Below, one piece after another: positions 10,822 to 24,519 of a DNA stretch of 64,000 nt (within the stretch, counting starts at the first letter, position 1; every line of letters starts with the position of its first letter). The DNA lies in NCBI GenBank assembly GCA_008508345.1, contig QNGE01001739.1, positions 53,413-117,412 on the forward strand. The letters are read 5' to 3'. Under the pieces are notes generated by a model that made no database searches, had not been told where the DNA came from, and saw only the letters and a program-made list of their open reading frames with translations. The position numbers and the translations under genes are program-made. The stretch comes from Paragonimus westermani. Lineage: Eukaryota > Platyhelminthes > Trematoda > Plagiorchiida > Troglotrematidae.

Positions 10822-13091
10822 CTGAGATAATATACCGACAGGTATACATAGGGTTGAAGTATTAGTCGAAAAGTGACTCAAGGTTACTTACTATGAGAAT
10901 GACCAGGTTGGATGTTTGCTAACTTAAAACACATCTGGCAAGCCCACCATGTGGCTAGAAGTACAAGACTGGAAGATGAACAAAACAAGTGAGGTTGACA
11001 CATTCACGAAGAGCTCTTTGTCAGTGAAGTAGCCAAGGTGAACTTTCAAATGTAGCCACCAAAACAGAACTGTGTGGTGGAAGGAAATTATGTATAAAAC
11101 CAAAGATACTTGCTATAGCACCATAAAAGCTCTACTTTTCAAAGTCACAGTTGTGTGCTATTTCAAGGTCACAACGCAACTAACGCCACGATGTGTTTAA
11201 CTGGATCCCGTCACTGGGATTAGGACACAGCAACCTCACATCCAACGGGAAATAACACTATTTTGCTTCTTAGTCTGAAGACTTTCTGGGATTAGAATGG
11301 ACACAATTCATTCTTTACCATGTTCGTGTGTTGTCACCACAAAAGATGCTTGGCATGCGAAGTTATACATCGCACGAAATCCCATACAGATTGTGTGAAA
11401 ACGTAGACCACCGAACGCGTACACTCATTTGCATGGCTGACGTGTCCACCTACACACTAGGCAGCAGTGCATTGACATTTGCCTCGATGATACGTCCCCT
11501 GTATTGCGTACACTCTGTTTCAATAGCCATTTGTGGCCCATCGACTTACTGGCGTTAAAACCTGTTTTCTGGTTCTCGTTCATGATCACTTTACTGCCTA
11601 CAAACAAAGCTGAGAAAGATCCTTGTTTGTGCGTTCACGTCTCTGTGCTGGTCGGAGAAAAATTGTGTTTGACATGTTATGGGGAGGAAGGAAACATGGA
11701 CGGACCTAAATGAAAGGTGAATTCAATGAATCGACTGTTTGCAACCGTTTCCACAACAAACACTGAAACACAGTGAGGCAAAATCCAGTCAGACGTATAA
11801 AATTAATGACCTATGGCATCTAATCAGTATAACGGTTAAGAAACTCAGATTACCAGTTGTATGTGTTGATCCAGTAGAATTCGAAATCCATCTGATTCAA
11901 CCGTTTCAACACAAATCGAAATGACCAGGTTTCTCGCGCAGACACTGATGTAACCTACAGTCCTTCTCGTACTGTCGTTAGCTCAAAAAAATTCTTTTCC
12001 TGTTGGTCAGTGATGCACTGGGTTGCACAAAATCGCCCATTTTGAGCCCATGGAGAATTTCCGCCTACGTATTGATAAACGAATGCAAACTTTCGGTTGG
12101 TGAGTAGTCTCATCTTTAACCAACAGGCCGTAGACGCACCTTAGTTGAGTATTTACCAACCACAAGTCTACATCTTTGTCACCCGCAAGCCGCTTTATTG
12201 TGAATTTCGCGCAAGCTGTTCACAGTATCGACGGAAGAAATAGCGAATGGCAAGACTTTCACTGATGAGACAATTTCCACTTGTATGAATCTGATTCAAA
12301 ACCATAGTACTGGGATTTCGGAAATCGCGGACTATTTAACGAGTCAGAAACTCAGTTTACGGTCAAATTGATGGAAAGGACTGAACGTCCTGAAGATTAC
12401 GTTTGCCACTTTGATGGAAGATCTTTTACATTTATGTAAACTCTCTTGCGAGTCCTTTGAGGGCCACATACCCAGTATTCTCTTAAGGTTAACACGGTGA
12501 TTTCTGTAGTTCACAGTTCCAGTCACAGAGAAAGTGATGGATGTGAGACCAGAATGTCGTGAAAATGAAGCACCAGACTCAGGTTCTATCGCTGGTTAGA
12601 GTACATCAGTATTACACACCCTGCTCACCGGTCACCATAATCGTAAGGCGAACGTTTTGACCAATAATGGAATCGTAATATATGGGCTTCCGACTTCAAT
12701 CTCTCGTGAATACTGTTTGGATTGTTAGACTGCCTAGCTAGTAAAAGAAACCTTACCTGTCTTTACTTCGATGGTGATTAATATACACTTCCTGGCTATT
12801 TAAGGTTAGTGATTCGTAACTTTATAGACCACACGCTAGGATCCTGAAAATTCCACAGGACGGTCTGCAACAACAAAACCCCCTACGAATGCGCTGATTT
12901 AGTTGCACCGATCAATGGTCGAGTTGAGTAATGCTATGTGAATCGTCTTGATAAACGTCAGTCCTTCGATCAACAGATTCCGCTCTCACACTGCAAGATA
13001 ACGAGTACACGAGCGTGGATCAGCCCAAGAAATGAAGCTTGCCTTCCAAGCTCAGAGTCGAAAATGGCGAGATACTGAGCGATCTGCTTAC
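10822..13091. other. No recognised gene
   Basis: Probable intron of the minus-strand gene. Several 60-76 codon frames exist, but none has convincing splice boundaries. Confidence 0.3.
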
Positions 13092-13245
13092 CATCGGTGT
13101 TGAGACTATGCTTCTCAAGATGTCATAAAGCCTACCACTAACTCTCCCAACTATGCTGTCACCTTTCAGAGGTAAGCACCCGAATACTGCCCCTTTGTTC
13201 TCCAGTGAAATGATTGGGTGGCTTTGTTCTGCTACTATCATGTTC
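13092..13245 (-). CDS. Candidate internal exon of minus-strand gene
   Basis: The acceptor TTTATCCAACCACAG and the strong donor CCGATG|GTAAGC enclose one leading base plus 51 codons. The peptide includes EQSHPIISLENKGAVF, then KGDSIVGRVSGRLYDIL. Phase 2 in matches the donor phase of the candidate at 13553-13600, and phase 0 out matches 10789-10821 and 9617-9718. This agreement is the main support. The family is not recognised. Confidence 0.42.
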
Positions 13246-13552
13246 CTGTGGTTGGATAAACCACTTCATCGCAGTGAACTGATAACAGACGGCAACTACT
13301 CATGCAGTGTACTGTAAGGACATAGGTAGGGTAATCTGCTAGTCAAACGATGGACGAGACTGCCTTTTCTGCTGCAGTGTCACAAAGTTATACACTAACA
13401 GGTCGAGTGAAACAAGAAGTCAAAATGATCCATCCGTTAGTGACTTTTGATTCCTGACCTACCTAGGCTAGACTGAAAATCACTTGTACCAGTGTGACTT
13501 CTGAAACACACGCGGTCACGGTATACCCCCATGTCTGTGTAAAATGGCTTAC
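13246..13552. other. Presumed intron
   Basis: Sequence between two phase-compatible minus-strand exon candidates. Its ends carry GTAAGC and CCACAG on the minus strand. Confidence 0.3.
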
Positions 13553-13600
13553 CCAGAAGAACACAAGTAACAACTAATATGTACGGTCTTTTGTGTATTT
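13553..13600 (-). CDS. Candidate small exon of minus-strand gene
   Basis: This 48-bp frame lies between the acceptor GTGACCCTAG and the strong donor TCTGG|GTAAGC. In the frame that joins 13092-13245 it reads NTQKTVHISCYLCSS. A second frame is also open (IHKRPYILVVTCVLL), so the reading frame depends on the neighbouring exon. Confidence 0.3.
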
Positions 13601-14699
13601 CTAGGGTCACGCGAAAACCGATCACATCAAAAGTTCTTACACAAGCCCACGATAAGGTTCAAAAGATGTGAAGATGTTCAGTATTTATTCCTGTAAAATT
13701 TCCATGTCAAATCGACGTCGTTTCATTGACCAGTCACATCAGTATGTGAGGTTTCATCTGTCATCTGATTTCAGGCTTGTTATGTAACCCTGTGGCAGTG
13801 CATTCAATCAACCGTCCGCTCATAATGGTCAAGAACCTAGTCAAAAGGTACTGTGATTTCAGTCAGTTCCGTGATACAGTAATGACTAGAAATAGCCTAA
13901 AAAGAAAAACTTGCATAGATAAGGAAACTGATAAGACAAAAACAACTGGACAAAGAAGACTTCAACAACATAATTCTGTGTGATGTATTTGACGCCACCT
14001 CACGACATAGTTATGGTCACGTACTGTAGGCAAATGTGCCCAAATGACAAATGTCGGTCGGCAAAATAGTAAAACCACACACAACAACAACAACAACAAC
14101 AGAACTGTAAACAAATGTACGTTTCATAATCAACTGATAATCAACTCACATTGTATACTGGCGGTGAGGTACATCCTTCTAATAAGAAGTATGACAACCA
14201 ACTGTGAGTAGTTGAGCCAACGATTCTAAGCACCTTGATACTGTTCAGACGGTGATATGCACTCAGAAAGCATTGACCAATCGACGAGAGTGGCTGTTAT
14301 TTTCGTTTAGATTATGCTACTGACATAACACGTTAACCAGTCAAGTGATCACTCCACTGATCTATGCGACAATGGACCATGCTTGATTGTCTCCGTTGCA
14401 GCCCAACCAAGACATTCGGATATGACAATATACACAATGGATATCCGGTCTTTGGTTACCAGGGTTTCTGAACGGCGGACGATCACTATCACTATAGCAA
14501 AATAATTGGACGGTAGCAGACCTGCCATAAAAATCTACCCCATTTATTAGTACGGCTGTTATTAGTTCGTTTGTTTGGAACAGCGACCAACCTCTTTCAA
14601 TATATCTATAACATTATATTACCGCTAGGGGGGGGCCGAGATGTTAGTGACAGGAGAAAAACAAGAAGTGAATTTACAATTTATTCGCACCTCAATCAT
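13601..14699. other. No recognised gene; CAA microsatellite inside
   Basis: No supported exon. A short CAA run lies at 14081-14101, and an 8-base G run lies near 14629. Confidence 0.3.
14081..14101 (+). repeat. (CAA)n microsatellite
   Basis: Seven CAA/ACA units in uninterrupted register. Confidence 0.9.
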
Positions 14700-15580
14700 C
14701 CAAAATTTGGACCTTAATAGAATGAATGCGCCGCGTTCCTTGATTCGTTAATTTCTCAGTTTAGCAATAGGAAGGTGTTTCATAGGCACATGAGCTGTGT
14801 GCTGAACAAAATCGGAAATGCGCGTTTCACCTGAACTACCTCTGAGTTGACGGCTATTCCGATGGGTTATCAAGAAAATTAGGTAGTCATCACCTGGCAC
14901 GTGTGTGTGTTTAACACGCGGTGTGTGGACGGTCAACCAATAGAATGTATGGGTTCACGATTACAACACTCCTGAGGAAGGCCACCCGAGGTGGTTGAAA
15001 CGTAGAGTATTACAACTTGCTCGAAACGTTGTGTTATTCCCAATCTGTGTATCGGTAAACACAGTTTGACTGCTCCATATCTGTTCGCTTGTCCTTTAAG
15101 TGGACCAACTTATTCCTTAACGTGTTTGTGGCTTTAAATGCTACTCTGATATTGTACTGATTGAGGACCCGCCGGAGATCCTTCTATGTATTCATTCTGA
15201 ACGGAATAACAGTAGTCGATAGCCAGTTTCTGTGCTCGTTGATCTTGTTGCACTGTGCCTCCTGAGTTGGGCGTAGAATCCTGTCACAGTAACCGCTGGC
15301 TTTAAGTGTTGATTTCACAATCTTGTATTCTTTCGAGAGCTCGTCCTCGGAACTGGTTAACAACAAGGTCCTCCGAAATAAACTGGATGTGACTGCCTAC
15401 TTATTCCACATTGGGTGTTCTGAGCTAAAGCAAAGGTACCGATTAAAATGGGTGTCTTTTATGTACGAAACCGTTAACTCTTTCGTTTTAACTCGTTGTA
15501 GCTTAACCAAGGAGTTACTTAATAATGAGTATCAGCACAACGCACAATATCGTTTTCTGAGAGCTATTCATTCTAACTAG
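14700..15580 (-). mobile_element. Penelope-like element remnant, C-terminal part
   Basis: Read on the minus strand in order, the segment gives three PLE landmarks. The first is the end of the reverse transcriptase (THFNRYLCFSSEHP, 15.45 kb), followed by LLTSSEDELSKEYKIVKSTL and ASGYCDRILRPT (15.35-15.25 kb). The second is the linker before the endonuclease (YNIRVAFKATNTLRNKLVHL with DMEQSNCVYR, about 15.15-15.05 kb). The third is a decayed GIY-YIG C-terminus (ISDFVQHTAHV, 14.8 kb). Stops and frameshifts separate the pieces, so it is a dead copy. The GIY-YIG signature itself is missing or replaced at 14.95-15.05 kb, where the hammerhead-like motif on the opposite strand is found. Confidence 0.7.
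14965..15011 (+). ncRNA. Hammerhead-like motif, opposite strand to PLE remnant
   Basis: CTGAGGA (14972-14978) is followed by a helix II GGCCACC/GGTGGTT with a CGA loop, then GAAA (14997-15000) and a GTA triplet. AACACTC (14965-14971) pairs with GAGTATT (15005-15011) with one mismatch as helix I. Helix III is essentially absent, and an extra A precedes helix II, so this is non-canonical. PLE terminal repeats are known to carry minimal hammerheads, but here the motif lies antisense to the PLE frame. Confidence 0.35.
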
Positions 15581-17834
15581 TGATTTCAGGCAAGTGCAGA
15601 AAAAATCTCCATTTCGGACAGAAATGTACCCATCTCTCCAAGATAGATACACAGGAAGTTGGTGCACGTTTGTCTCCTCTGGAGGTAAGGTTTTGTAGAC
15701 AAATCGGTGGTAGCCAAATAGCATCTGAGTGATCGCTTACGAAAGCCAGAAGAAAGCATGTAACAGTGGAAGTTATCTTCACGCACAGGCGACTAGGCAG
15801 TGACACACATACACGCAGAGTTTGGTGTTTCCGATTGTTATTTGGTACCATTAAGAAATTTCCTGATTAGGGGGGAAAGAGCAGAAAACGTAAAAAGAGG
15901 CCACATACGGTTGCAAAGAACCAAGCTTAATTGGGGACGTACAGAGGTACGAGGAAATGGAGGTAGCTTGACTCCCGTCGTAGTCACATTCGAAGGTCGA
16001 TTTCGTAAACAACCGGAAGTAATCGGCCGCAGTGAATCAACTTGTTAATCGCAATCGAATGGTCCACCTCAATATGCTGTCCACAGTAAATGCCAATTAA
16101 CGAAATGAGTGATCACGCATAATTTGCTTATAACTACGGTATATAAGTCAAGTTGCACCCAACCTGTTGCATATACAGCCTCGACGGCTCCACACACTAA
16201 AATCTCGACGTTCAGCAGAAAATAAGACGACTTTGAGTCTTCTAAAAAGTATTGTCTATAATCGTCACACTGTTTGGTTGCTAAAGCTCATTAGATGTTT
16301 CACAGCAGATAGTTCTTGACTTCGTGGGTAGATCATTCTGGAACACGCCAGGTATACAAGGCTGTTAGAACATCGAAATTTTCACTCCAGTGCTCCGCTT
16401 CTAAGTATTCTTCTGTATTCATCTTCTTAAACAAAGAACTTGCGAACCGTACTATTCGCCTATCAGTTGATCACACGATGGTGGGTCTATGACAGTTCGA
16501 CCATCAGATCATAAGCAGGCACGTTGACTACAAAGTGTTTTGCACAGTTCTTCTGGAAATACGTGCATCTTCTCACACTAGCAAAAACATGCTGTTGAGC
16601 CCCGTGATAACGCACAAACCCTCATATCTAGAACTATTTATTTTCACAGTCGAGCATGTTAATTCTATCTGTAACGGTGCCCTTTAAAAACCAAACCACT
16701 TGAATCGCGGAAGATCGCTTGCTTTCGAAGGGCATTTTTCATCGATTCACAGCAGTAGCCTGGATCGCACATGACTAATCTGCATACTTCACTCGGACAG
16801 TAATGACGGAAACGCGTTCGGAAGTGCTCGAAGCTAAACGGTATATTTGTTCTGCCAGAACCCACAAACAGTCGAACCCTCGCCAAGGTAACAAATTGAA
16901 TACCATGAATATTTGTGCAGATACTTTGCATGCGGAGACTGTTTACGGCCAGCTCTTTCCGAATGAAATACCAAACCACGGTTTAGCTTGCACTAGAATT
17001 CACCCACAGATGACGTCCCCCGATTGGCGGGATTCTAATGTCACTCACGTCTGTATCGGACATCCTTAGTGATTAGCACCAATATGACTTTACATTCGAT
17101 AGGACTAAAGTATGGTAACTGAACGCTTATCCATGTTTGTCCGCGGATCAATCAACCAATCGTTTCTAGCCTTGAGCCGTGCCCGTGAGTACTATGACTC
17201 GACTATCGTTGGTCCGGACAAGGTTCTGGGAGGTTACAGAATAACAAACAGTTACCAAGGCAAACGAACATGAAACTAAAGAAAACAAACAAGTAACCGA
17301 AAACCGACAGACATGTGAAGTAGATTTGGAGGACATTTTTATTTGTTCCAAATAGCCTTATGTTAGCTAATTATACTAAAGAGAAATAATCGTTGCGAAC
17401 AGCGAAGGAGGAGCGTGCAGATTTTTCGATATTCGTTACAATACTACTGCTATTAATGAGTAGTCTAACAATTTCATAAAATGTCCTGGGGCAGTTGCCG
17501 TTCGATTGCTGTGTGAGAATTCTAAGGAATTAGGAATTTTTAAAGATAATTTGATGCGTCTTTTGGAAGAGGAGGAAAGTCTGATTAATTTTTAGTTCAT
17601 AGGCATGGTTTTCAATTACACAACAATTTTCAAGAAAGCATTAGGAAGATGGACTATGATAGATAGCATTGCGTATTTCCTCTTCAGTATCACATGTAAA
17701 TAACCAGGTATATATGCATACATATAACACTAGTGGCGTGAGGGGTAAAAAAATAAAACCTTGAAGAATAATAATAAATAAAATGAGATGCGGGACAACA
17801 GCTCATAACTGTTAAGTCTATGGGTCTAGGGCTT
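15581..17834. other. No recognised gene
   Basis: Overlapping frames on both strands at 15573-15851 and at 16665-17069 (a Cys-containing 104-codon minus frame) could not be assigned. The first may be eroded PLE reverse transcriptase, but no motif survives. Confidence 0.3.
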
Positions 17835-18020
17835 TTACGTAACTGATCTTTCACGTAACGCTGGCTTGAGACGGCTAGCCGCGACCACTTCAGAGAAACG
17901 CAAGAGACGTAGATCAGCGTGGTGTAATATAATCCTGAATGTCAACTTAGAACTAACCCGATGACTGGTGACCAACGTGTGTCTGACGAAAGGTGAAGCC
18001 GAGAGTTTGCAGGACCTTGG
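17835..18020 (-). mobile_element. PLE 3' remnant (end of GIY-YIG domain)
   Basis: The minus-strand peptide ends with RLLRFSEVVAASRLKPAL. This matches the PLE C-terminal pattern in which a basic segment is followed by FSEAxxIxRLKP, as in the better copy at 35063-35737 (RLLVFSEAILIKR). Upstream residues VRHTLVTSHRVSSKLTFRI fit the preceding part of that domain. Only about 60 codons are recognisable. Confidence 0.55.
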
Positions 18021-21000
18021 AATGATAAAGATATACTGAAAGGGTTTGATTGGACCTGATAGGAAAATGCATTCTATACAGTATCCGTTTGTGAATAACA
18101 TCCTTCAGCAGTAAGTCCGTAATAGAACGTAGTCCAAAAATGGGAATTCAGGATCTCGGCTATTTTCAGATTGGCTCGAGAAGCAATGTTTGTACGAAGT
18201 GTGTGGTCTGGCAGTTGTGTCAAGGGTTCTCACCGGAAGCTTTAAAACTTGGCATCGAATTTCGGTTTACTCAAATGTTCCGTGATATATATGCTGCGGA
18301 CACGGGTGTCTTAAACAACCGCCACCAACTCCCCGCTAAGGAGCACCATAATTATAATACTGGTTAGCAGTTCGGCCGACGCTAGCTCCCTTCACAGCAG
18401 ACAAATCCATAAAATTTCTCAACAATAACTCTATAGGAAAAAACTAGTGAATACTCTGATACCAAGATCTTCGACGTGCAAGCGTGACCAGCGGCTGAGT
18501 TCACACCACTGGGTCAAGTATACTCACTCCATCTAGCATGTTTACAGCTCGTTTCGTCAATAATGCTTATTAGTAGGACGTATGCTCATCCAACCCAAAA
18601 TCCCAAAATTTAACAGGAACTCATGAAGGTCAATTAAGACCATAGTTAGTCATAACATTGTGATGCATGGACACTGCCTTGGTTGCAGAATTTCGAGTCA
18701 GGTATTCCCTAAAGAAACCAAGCACACTGACCGCTCGACAGCATCGATCTGTATTTAATGGATTGCAGCTGCTTCACTAACCAAACGTTCCAAGTAAATC
18801 ATCTCGAAATGAACGTCTTCGGTATGTGATCCTCTCCAAAGACGTATTAAAAATGAAATATCTTCTCAATAAACAGACCATGGGTATAAGTTCACAAAGT
18901 TAAACCGTACGTCGACATTTTGTTACCACTGGTGATTCCTGTGCTAAATAAAAGTTAGATTGAGTTTTACACTTAAAAATTGGTCATAGAACAATCTTCG
19001 TAAATTTCAAATGTAACTACCTTTCCCAATTTGGTCGAGTGATAGCCCTCCAGAATTGTTATTGGCAGTGTATTCTGTTAAGCTAGGCTACAAACACAAC
19101 CTGAGGCGATGTTGTGCTGTATCAGTAATCCACTACTTGTTCTCTTAGCAAAAGATTTTAAGCTCAACGTGTCTGAGCATTTTCAGCATGACGTGTGAGG
19201 CATGGTGTGTGATGTAGTGTGGATAAATGTAAACAGCCGGTGGTCAGACACGTTATTAATCTTCAAACTGATGACCGTACATGGTTAAAACCCCAACTCT
19301 TTCTAATGTTCGAACGCTCAGGTTCGGTCGATTACTATCAGCTTTCTCATCCACTGAACTGGAATGTATACACACGTCACACATAAATATATCACCGAGC
19401 AAGGCGTCACACATAACAGCGATAAATGTAGCGGTCTCAGAAAGTAAACCGGGATGTTTATCTTTGCTGTGGGTGCCTATTTTATGCTTTACAAGTCAAG
19501 ACAAAGTCTTCATCAAATTACTGTTGTCAAAAAGTTAATCCGCTCGATCCTCCACTAGCCGGTAGCCTCCTCAGCAAGTTAGGAATGCAAACTTCGGACA
19601 AAATGAACACTCGGGAAGGAACCACAGAGGATAAGTTAATATCTTCCTCTCGGGCTGGTAAGGTGGAGTTAATGCGAAATATTACTAAACGAAGGGAGCT
19701 GTTCGCATCCAAACACACACTACGAGGTAGAATGCGACGCTACTGAGGTAGGGCTGCTGTCTTTTACCGACATACTGAAAAGGACGTATATAACTTTTCA
19801 GCGTGTTATCCACCAAAAACACTTGATCTGGCTAATATTTTTACCCTGGTAGCTTTACTGCGGATGTATACAAAGAATGTCAGACAACATACTTGGTAAT
19901 CAAGCAAAGGATTTGCATTAGTGGAATTTTAGTCAATGAACTTCAACAGTTAAGATTGACTTTTCTTGATAGCGGTTGTTCGGAACGACATGATCTAATG
20001 GGAAACCCATGTTTCCCCCGAAATTGTAGTACAACTACTTTTTAAATGGAACGACATGTGTATGCTAATTGAATAGCGTGTATGATCAACAATTTATCGA
20101 GAAACCAGATGTCATCAACGGAATGGCCTGAATCTCCATAGGTTTAATCAAGCAAACATCACAGTTCATCGAGGTATAAGCAATATAATTGTAGATACAT
20201 CTCGTCCTCGTAGAACGGCCTGCCGGCACAAAAGAGAAACATCAAGAATTTTCCGAAGTATCTTCACAAGGTGGTTTGACAACAGATACAGAGAAGGAGA
20301 CAACGTCACTGATCACAGAGCAAGATGTGGAGTCACGGCAAGTATTTCGAGTTTGCGTTACAAGTGTTTTGTAGTGAACACAAACAACTTTGCGTGTGCA
20401 AAATGACGTTCGTGCTACCTTGTTAGCAAATCAGTCAAGTTTTAAACGTCGACTCTTTGAATTTTTGACTTGGAATTTTGCATATTCAAACTACCTGCGT
20501 CTAACACACGTACGGACGAAGTGTAATGTACTTAACCGAAAACTGGGCAATGCCAACCCTTAATCTGTTTCAACCAATGCCGACCTGGTAGGTTCTAAAC
20601 TCTGTCTAATGAGCAACTAGATGACTGGACTCACAAGTCTATTCTGTCATCCGGATAGAAATCTACATACGCAATATCATTGACACACCTGGAAAGGAAG
20701 GCTTTAGAAATGAAAGTTCAAAGCTGCTCACCTAACTGGAAATGAAAAGGAGAGTGTTCCCTCCTACAGAAAGCTCAAGCCAATTCACTCAACCGAGGCG
20801 ATTTATTGGTTCAAATACATGAACTAAATTCTATCAGTTAATTCATTTTCAAAGAGTGAATGGAGCTCAACAAAACAGTTTTCTGAACTAGACAGTAAAC
20901 TGTTGCCATAATCTAGGAAGCACCATGCTGGGCTTGTATTACCTTGGAATCAAGTAACAGAACACAGCCGATATGAATCACCGCCAAGTGCATGCAACGG

Positions 21001-21269
21001 ATCGAAGCCATTCCAATTAGGGAATATCATCTAATGCCTGAAGTAGTGTTAACAAATCAGCCGATCTGCACATTAAAGGTTGCAGGCAACAACGAAAGTG
21101 GTAATGAACAGAATGGTGAATAAAAAAAATGTGTAGCAAACAGTTACCATACAAAAAGATATATTAATGTCGTTTTTAACGCGACGTCTGACACAGGTCA
21201 TCCATTGGGCTGGCAATACAGCCATACTGCGCTAATTCAGCCATACCAACTAACTCAAACTTCCTTCGA
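18021..21269. other. No recognised gene
   Basis: About 3.2 kb without a supported exon or known repeat. Open frames are under 86 codons, and none combines good splice sites with a convincing peptide. Confidence 0.35.
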
Positions 21270-22573
21270 CCGTCACGGTGAGACTAGACCTTGACGTAGT
21301 ATGACGGCTTGCGCATCTCGATGACCTTTTGGACTAAACTGGACAGAGTTACTCATACCAGGCAGGCAAACAGGTAGAGGTCTGGAAAACCACAGTCTTC
21401 TGGTCCTCCAGGTTGGGGGTTGAAAGATGATTGGCATCTCTTCCTGAGAAACGTACCATTTCTGGTACACCGTTGTCGTTTCACACTCACTTTTGCTGGA
21501 AAACGGCCCCACCGACAAGAACCATTGGTAGTTGAGAAGCTGACTATACCGTCGGTGAAGCATAAGTATTACACCAGCTTAGAAACTTGCCTCAATAGTT
21601 CTCACTCCGATGATCCTGATCGCTCCTGGACTCAGATCACACAGGTCATTCGTGAAGCAAGTACTGTGGCAATCGGCGAGGGGGTTTATGGAATGATCGA
21701 ACATTGGATCTCGGAGAAATCCCTGGAGTTGTTAGAAACCAGGTGGAACATCCCTCCTGGCAGTTCATGTAACAAGTGTAGAAGAGATGTCCGTAGGAAA
21801 CTGAAACGTAGCCCAAATGCTGATCGTGAGGCTTGGTTATTGGGAAAAGTCAAGGAAATGGAGACAGCTTTGGCTTCAGGAAACACTGGCGAACTGTTCA
21901 AGCTTATCCATGCCACTGGTCCCAGGCGACTGTCTGTCAGTGAAGGTATCAGCGAGACAGATGGCACGCTCATCAATAATAAGTCCAGAAGGTTAGAGCG
22001 GTGGGCGGAACACTTTGAGGGTCAATTTAACTGGACTCCTGCTTCTACCGCGTTGCCGCCACAAACTTGTAATGTAGTGCCCTGGTCGGTAGACTTGGAA
22101 CCAACCCCTGAGACTGAGGTCTGCAATTGCATTGCGGCTCTCAAGTGTAATAAGGTTGCTGGTCCAGATGACCTCGTGCCACCACTTTTCAAAGAAAGGG
22201 AAGAGGCGTTGATAGAAGCTTTGACTCATTTGTTTCAACTTGTATGGACGATGGAAACTATCCCGTCGAGTTGGGGTCACTCGATAATAGTTCCTATATT
22301 TAAGAAAGGTATCAGGGGCTCTTGTGGAAACCACAGAGGAATTAGTTTGACCCCAGTCATTTCTAGGGTTCTAGCATCCAGTATACTTCGTCGACTCGCT
22401 GCAGCTCTAGAGGTAAACATTAGAGAAGAACAGGCAGGGTTTCGCCCCGGGCGGGGATGTATAGATCACATTTTCACTCTTCGTCAAATTCTGGAGCAGC
22501 GTCATGTATACCGCCGGCCAACAATTGTTGTGTTTCTCGACTATAAAGGTGCGTTCGATTCAGTGGATCGATC
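21270..22573 (+). mobile_element. RTE-clade LINE, endonuclease end plus reverse transcriptase N-terminal half
   Basis: One frame is open from 21420 to the assembly gap, about 384 codons. It lacks most of the endonuclease; the extreme 5' end is unclear. Reverse transcriptase landmarks follow in order: a linker with WAEHFEGQFNW, motif 1 (NKVAGPDDLVPPLF), motif 2 (SWGHSIIVPIFKKG), NHRGISLTPVISRVLASSIL, motif 3 (EQAGFRPGRGCIDHIFTLR), and motif A (IVVFLDYKGAFDSVDR) with its catalytic Asp. Motifs B and C (the YADD box) would fall in the gap. The motif wording is close to the trematode SR2 type. The coding frame carries no stop, so the element may be young, though 5'-truncated. Confidence 0.85.
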
Positions 22574-22793
22574 NNNNNNNNNNNNNNNNNNNNNNNNNNN
22601 NNNNNNNNNNNNNNNNNNNNNNNNNNNNNNNNNNNNNNNNNNNNNNNNNNNNNNNNNNNNNNNNNNNNNNNNNNNNNNNNNNNNNNNNNNNNNNNNNNNN
22701 NNNNNNNNNNNNNNNNNNNNNNNNNNNNNNNNNNNNNNNNNNNNNNNNNNNNNNNNNNNNNNNNNNNNNNNNNNNNNNNNNNNNNNNNNNNNN
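22574..22793. other. Assembly gap (220 N)
   Basis: Unsequenced run inside the RTE element. Its true length is unknown: the missing reverse transcriptase motifs and C-terminus of an RTE protein would need more than 1 kb. Confidence 0.99.
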
Positions 22794-23270
<477 letters not shown>

Positions 23271-24415
23271 AATGACACACTAGTGCACAGACTGACTTAA
23301 TTTACGAGCATAACTATTTTATGTTCTACTTTCACGGCTATTATTTGTAGCAGCTGGCGAGAACACACGAAATGGTGCTACCATTTTTCATTATTCAAAT
23401 TCGTAGATAGGGAAGCCTGTGTTTATATTTTTCTAACTAACTCTATTTGTGATGTCTATGAAAACCTAAACTGTACAGAACCAGCTGGAGTAATAACGAG
23501 TTGTTTCAAACGAACGCTAAAAGGTGTAATCACCTCCGTACAAAACAGTTCAAAAATCATATTTAAAACAAGAACAACATTTGAAATGAGTGACACTTTA
23601 GTCACCACATCAATAAGAGTAGAAGCTGAAGCCAGTCAATGCAGAACAAACTGTTCACTGGACGGAAGTTGGCTCTAGTGGTTACCAAGATAAGTACTGA
23701 ACCAACCAAGACCGAAATCGCTTGTGCAATTAAAGAGAAAATTCCACGCAGAAAAAACAAAGTACTAATGCACAGAAGGGCAAAATTCCTGAAGGAATGG
23801 ATAAAATTAGTTTTATAACTTACCAAATTTTTTCCAACAGTACAGTGGTTATCGTCTCGATTAACTGAACAAAACAATTTACTGGTGTCGACCTGGCTAC
23901 GAAAAGAAGAATTAGAAGACGGATGAACTTGTAAAGCGTACAGAAAAACGTGGGGCCAGTCATCTGTTAAACCTACACAACCACAGGGTTCACCAAGTCA
24001 ACAATGTGAGAGTGGACCAACGAAGCACGGTCCAACAAGTCAAGCTCATCCCACCAAACAATCGCAACAGACAATTGGAATTCATGAAAAGTCAACGTTT
24101 CAAGTGGCTGCTTCGCGTCACTCTCATCGGACATGTACAATTACGAAGGATTCCTCGGACTGATATAACTAGAATAAGATCAAACGTAGTGATGATAGTC
24201 AAGGCAACTTTGGATAACTGTCTAACCGGGTGGTAGTGGATTTGTTTTTATGTTTTTGTGTTGCGTTCACATGTAACACGTAATCAGCACGTAATAATAT
24301 CGTGATAGTCGGGCTAACGGGTGAACAAGATTCAGGCGGTTTACGTACAGTTGGCCATGTGAGGTGTAGGGTTTGTACTAATTTCTTTGGGGAGCGTAGC
24401 TTGGGTTTGTACAAC
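23271..24415. other. No recognised gene
   Basis: No convincing exon or repeat family. Confidence 0.3.
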
Positions 24416-24519
24416 CTGTCTGTTCTCGCCTTTGCTGTCTATAACATCTTCGTCTTGACAACTGAGGAGTGAACACTCTGTGGACCGTGATTTGATGATC
24501 TGTGCTGATGTGATGCGAT
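24416..24519 (-). CDS. Weak candidate exon, minus strand
   Basis: The acceptor ATGTGCTAACAG and the donor AGACAG|GTTGTA bound two leading bases plus 34 codons. The peptide contains SAQIIKSRSTECSLLSCQDE. It is polar and lacks stops. The family is unknown, and the frame stays open beyond the donor. Confidence 0.22.
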
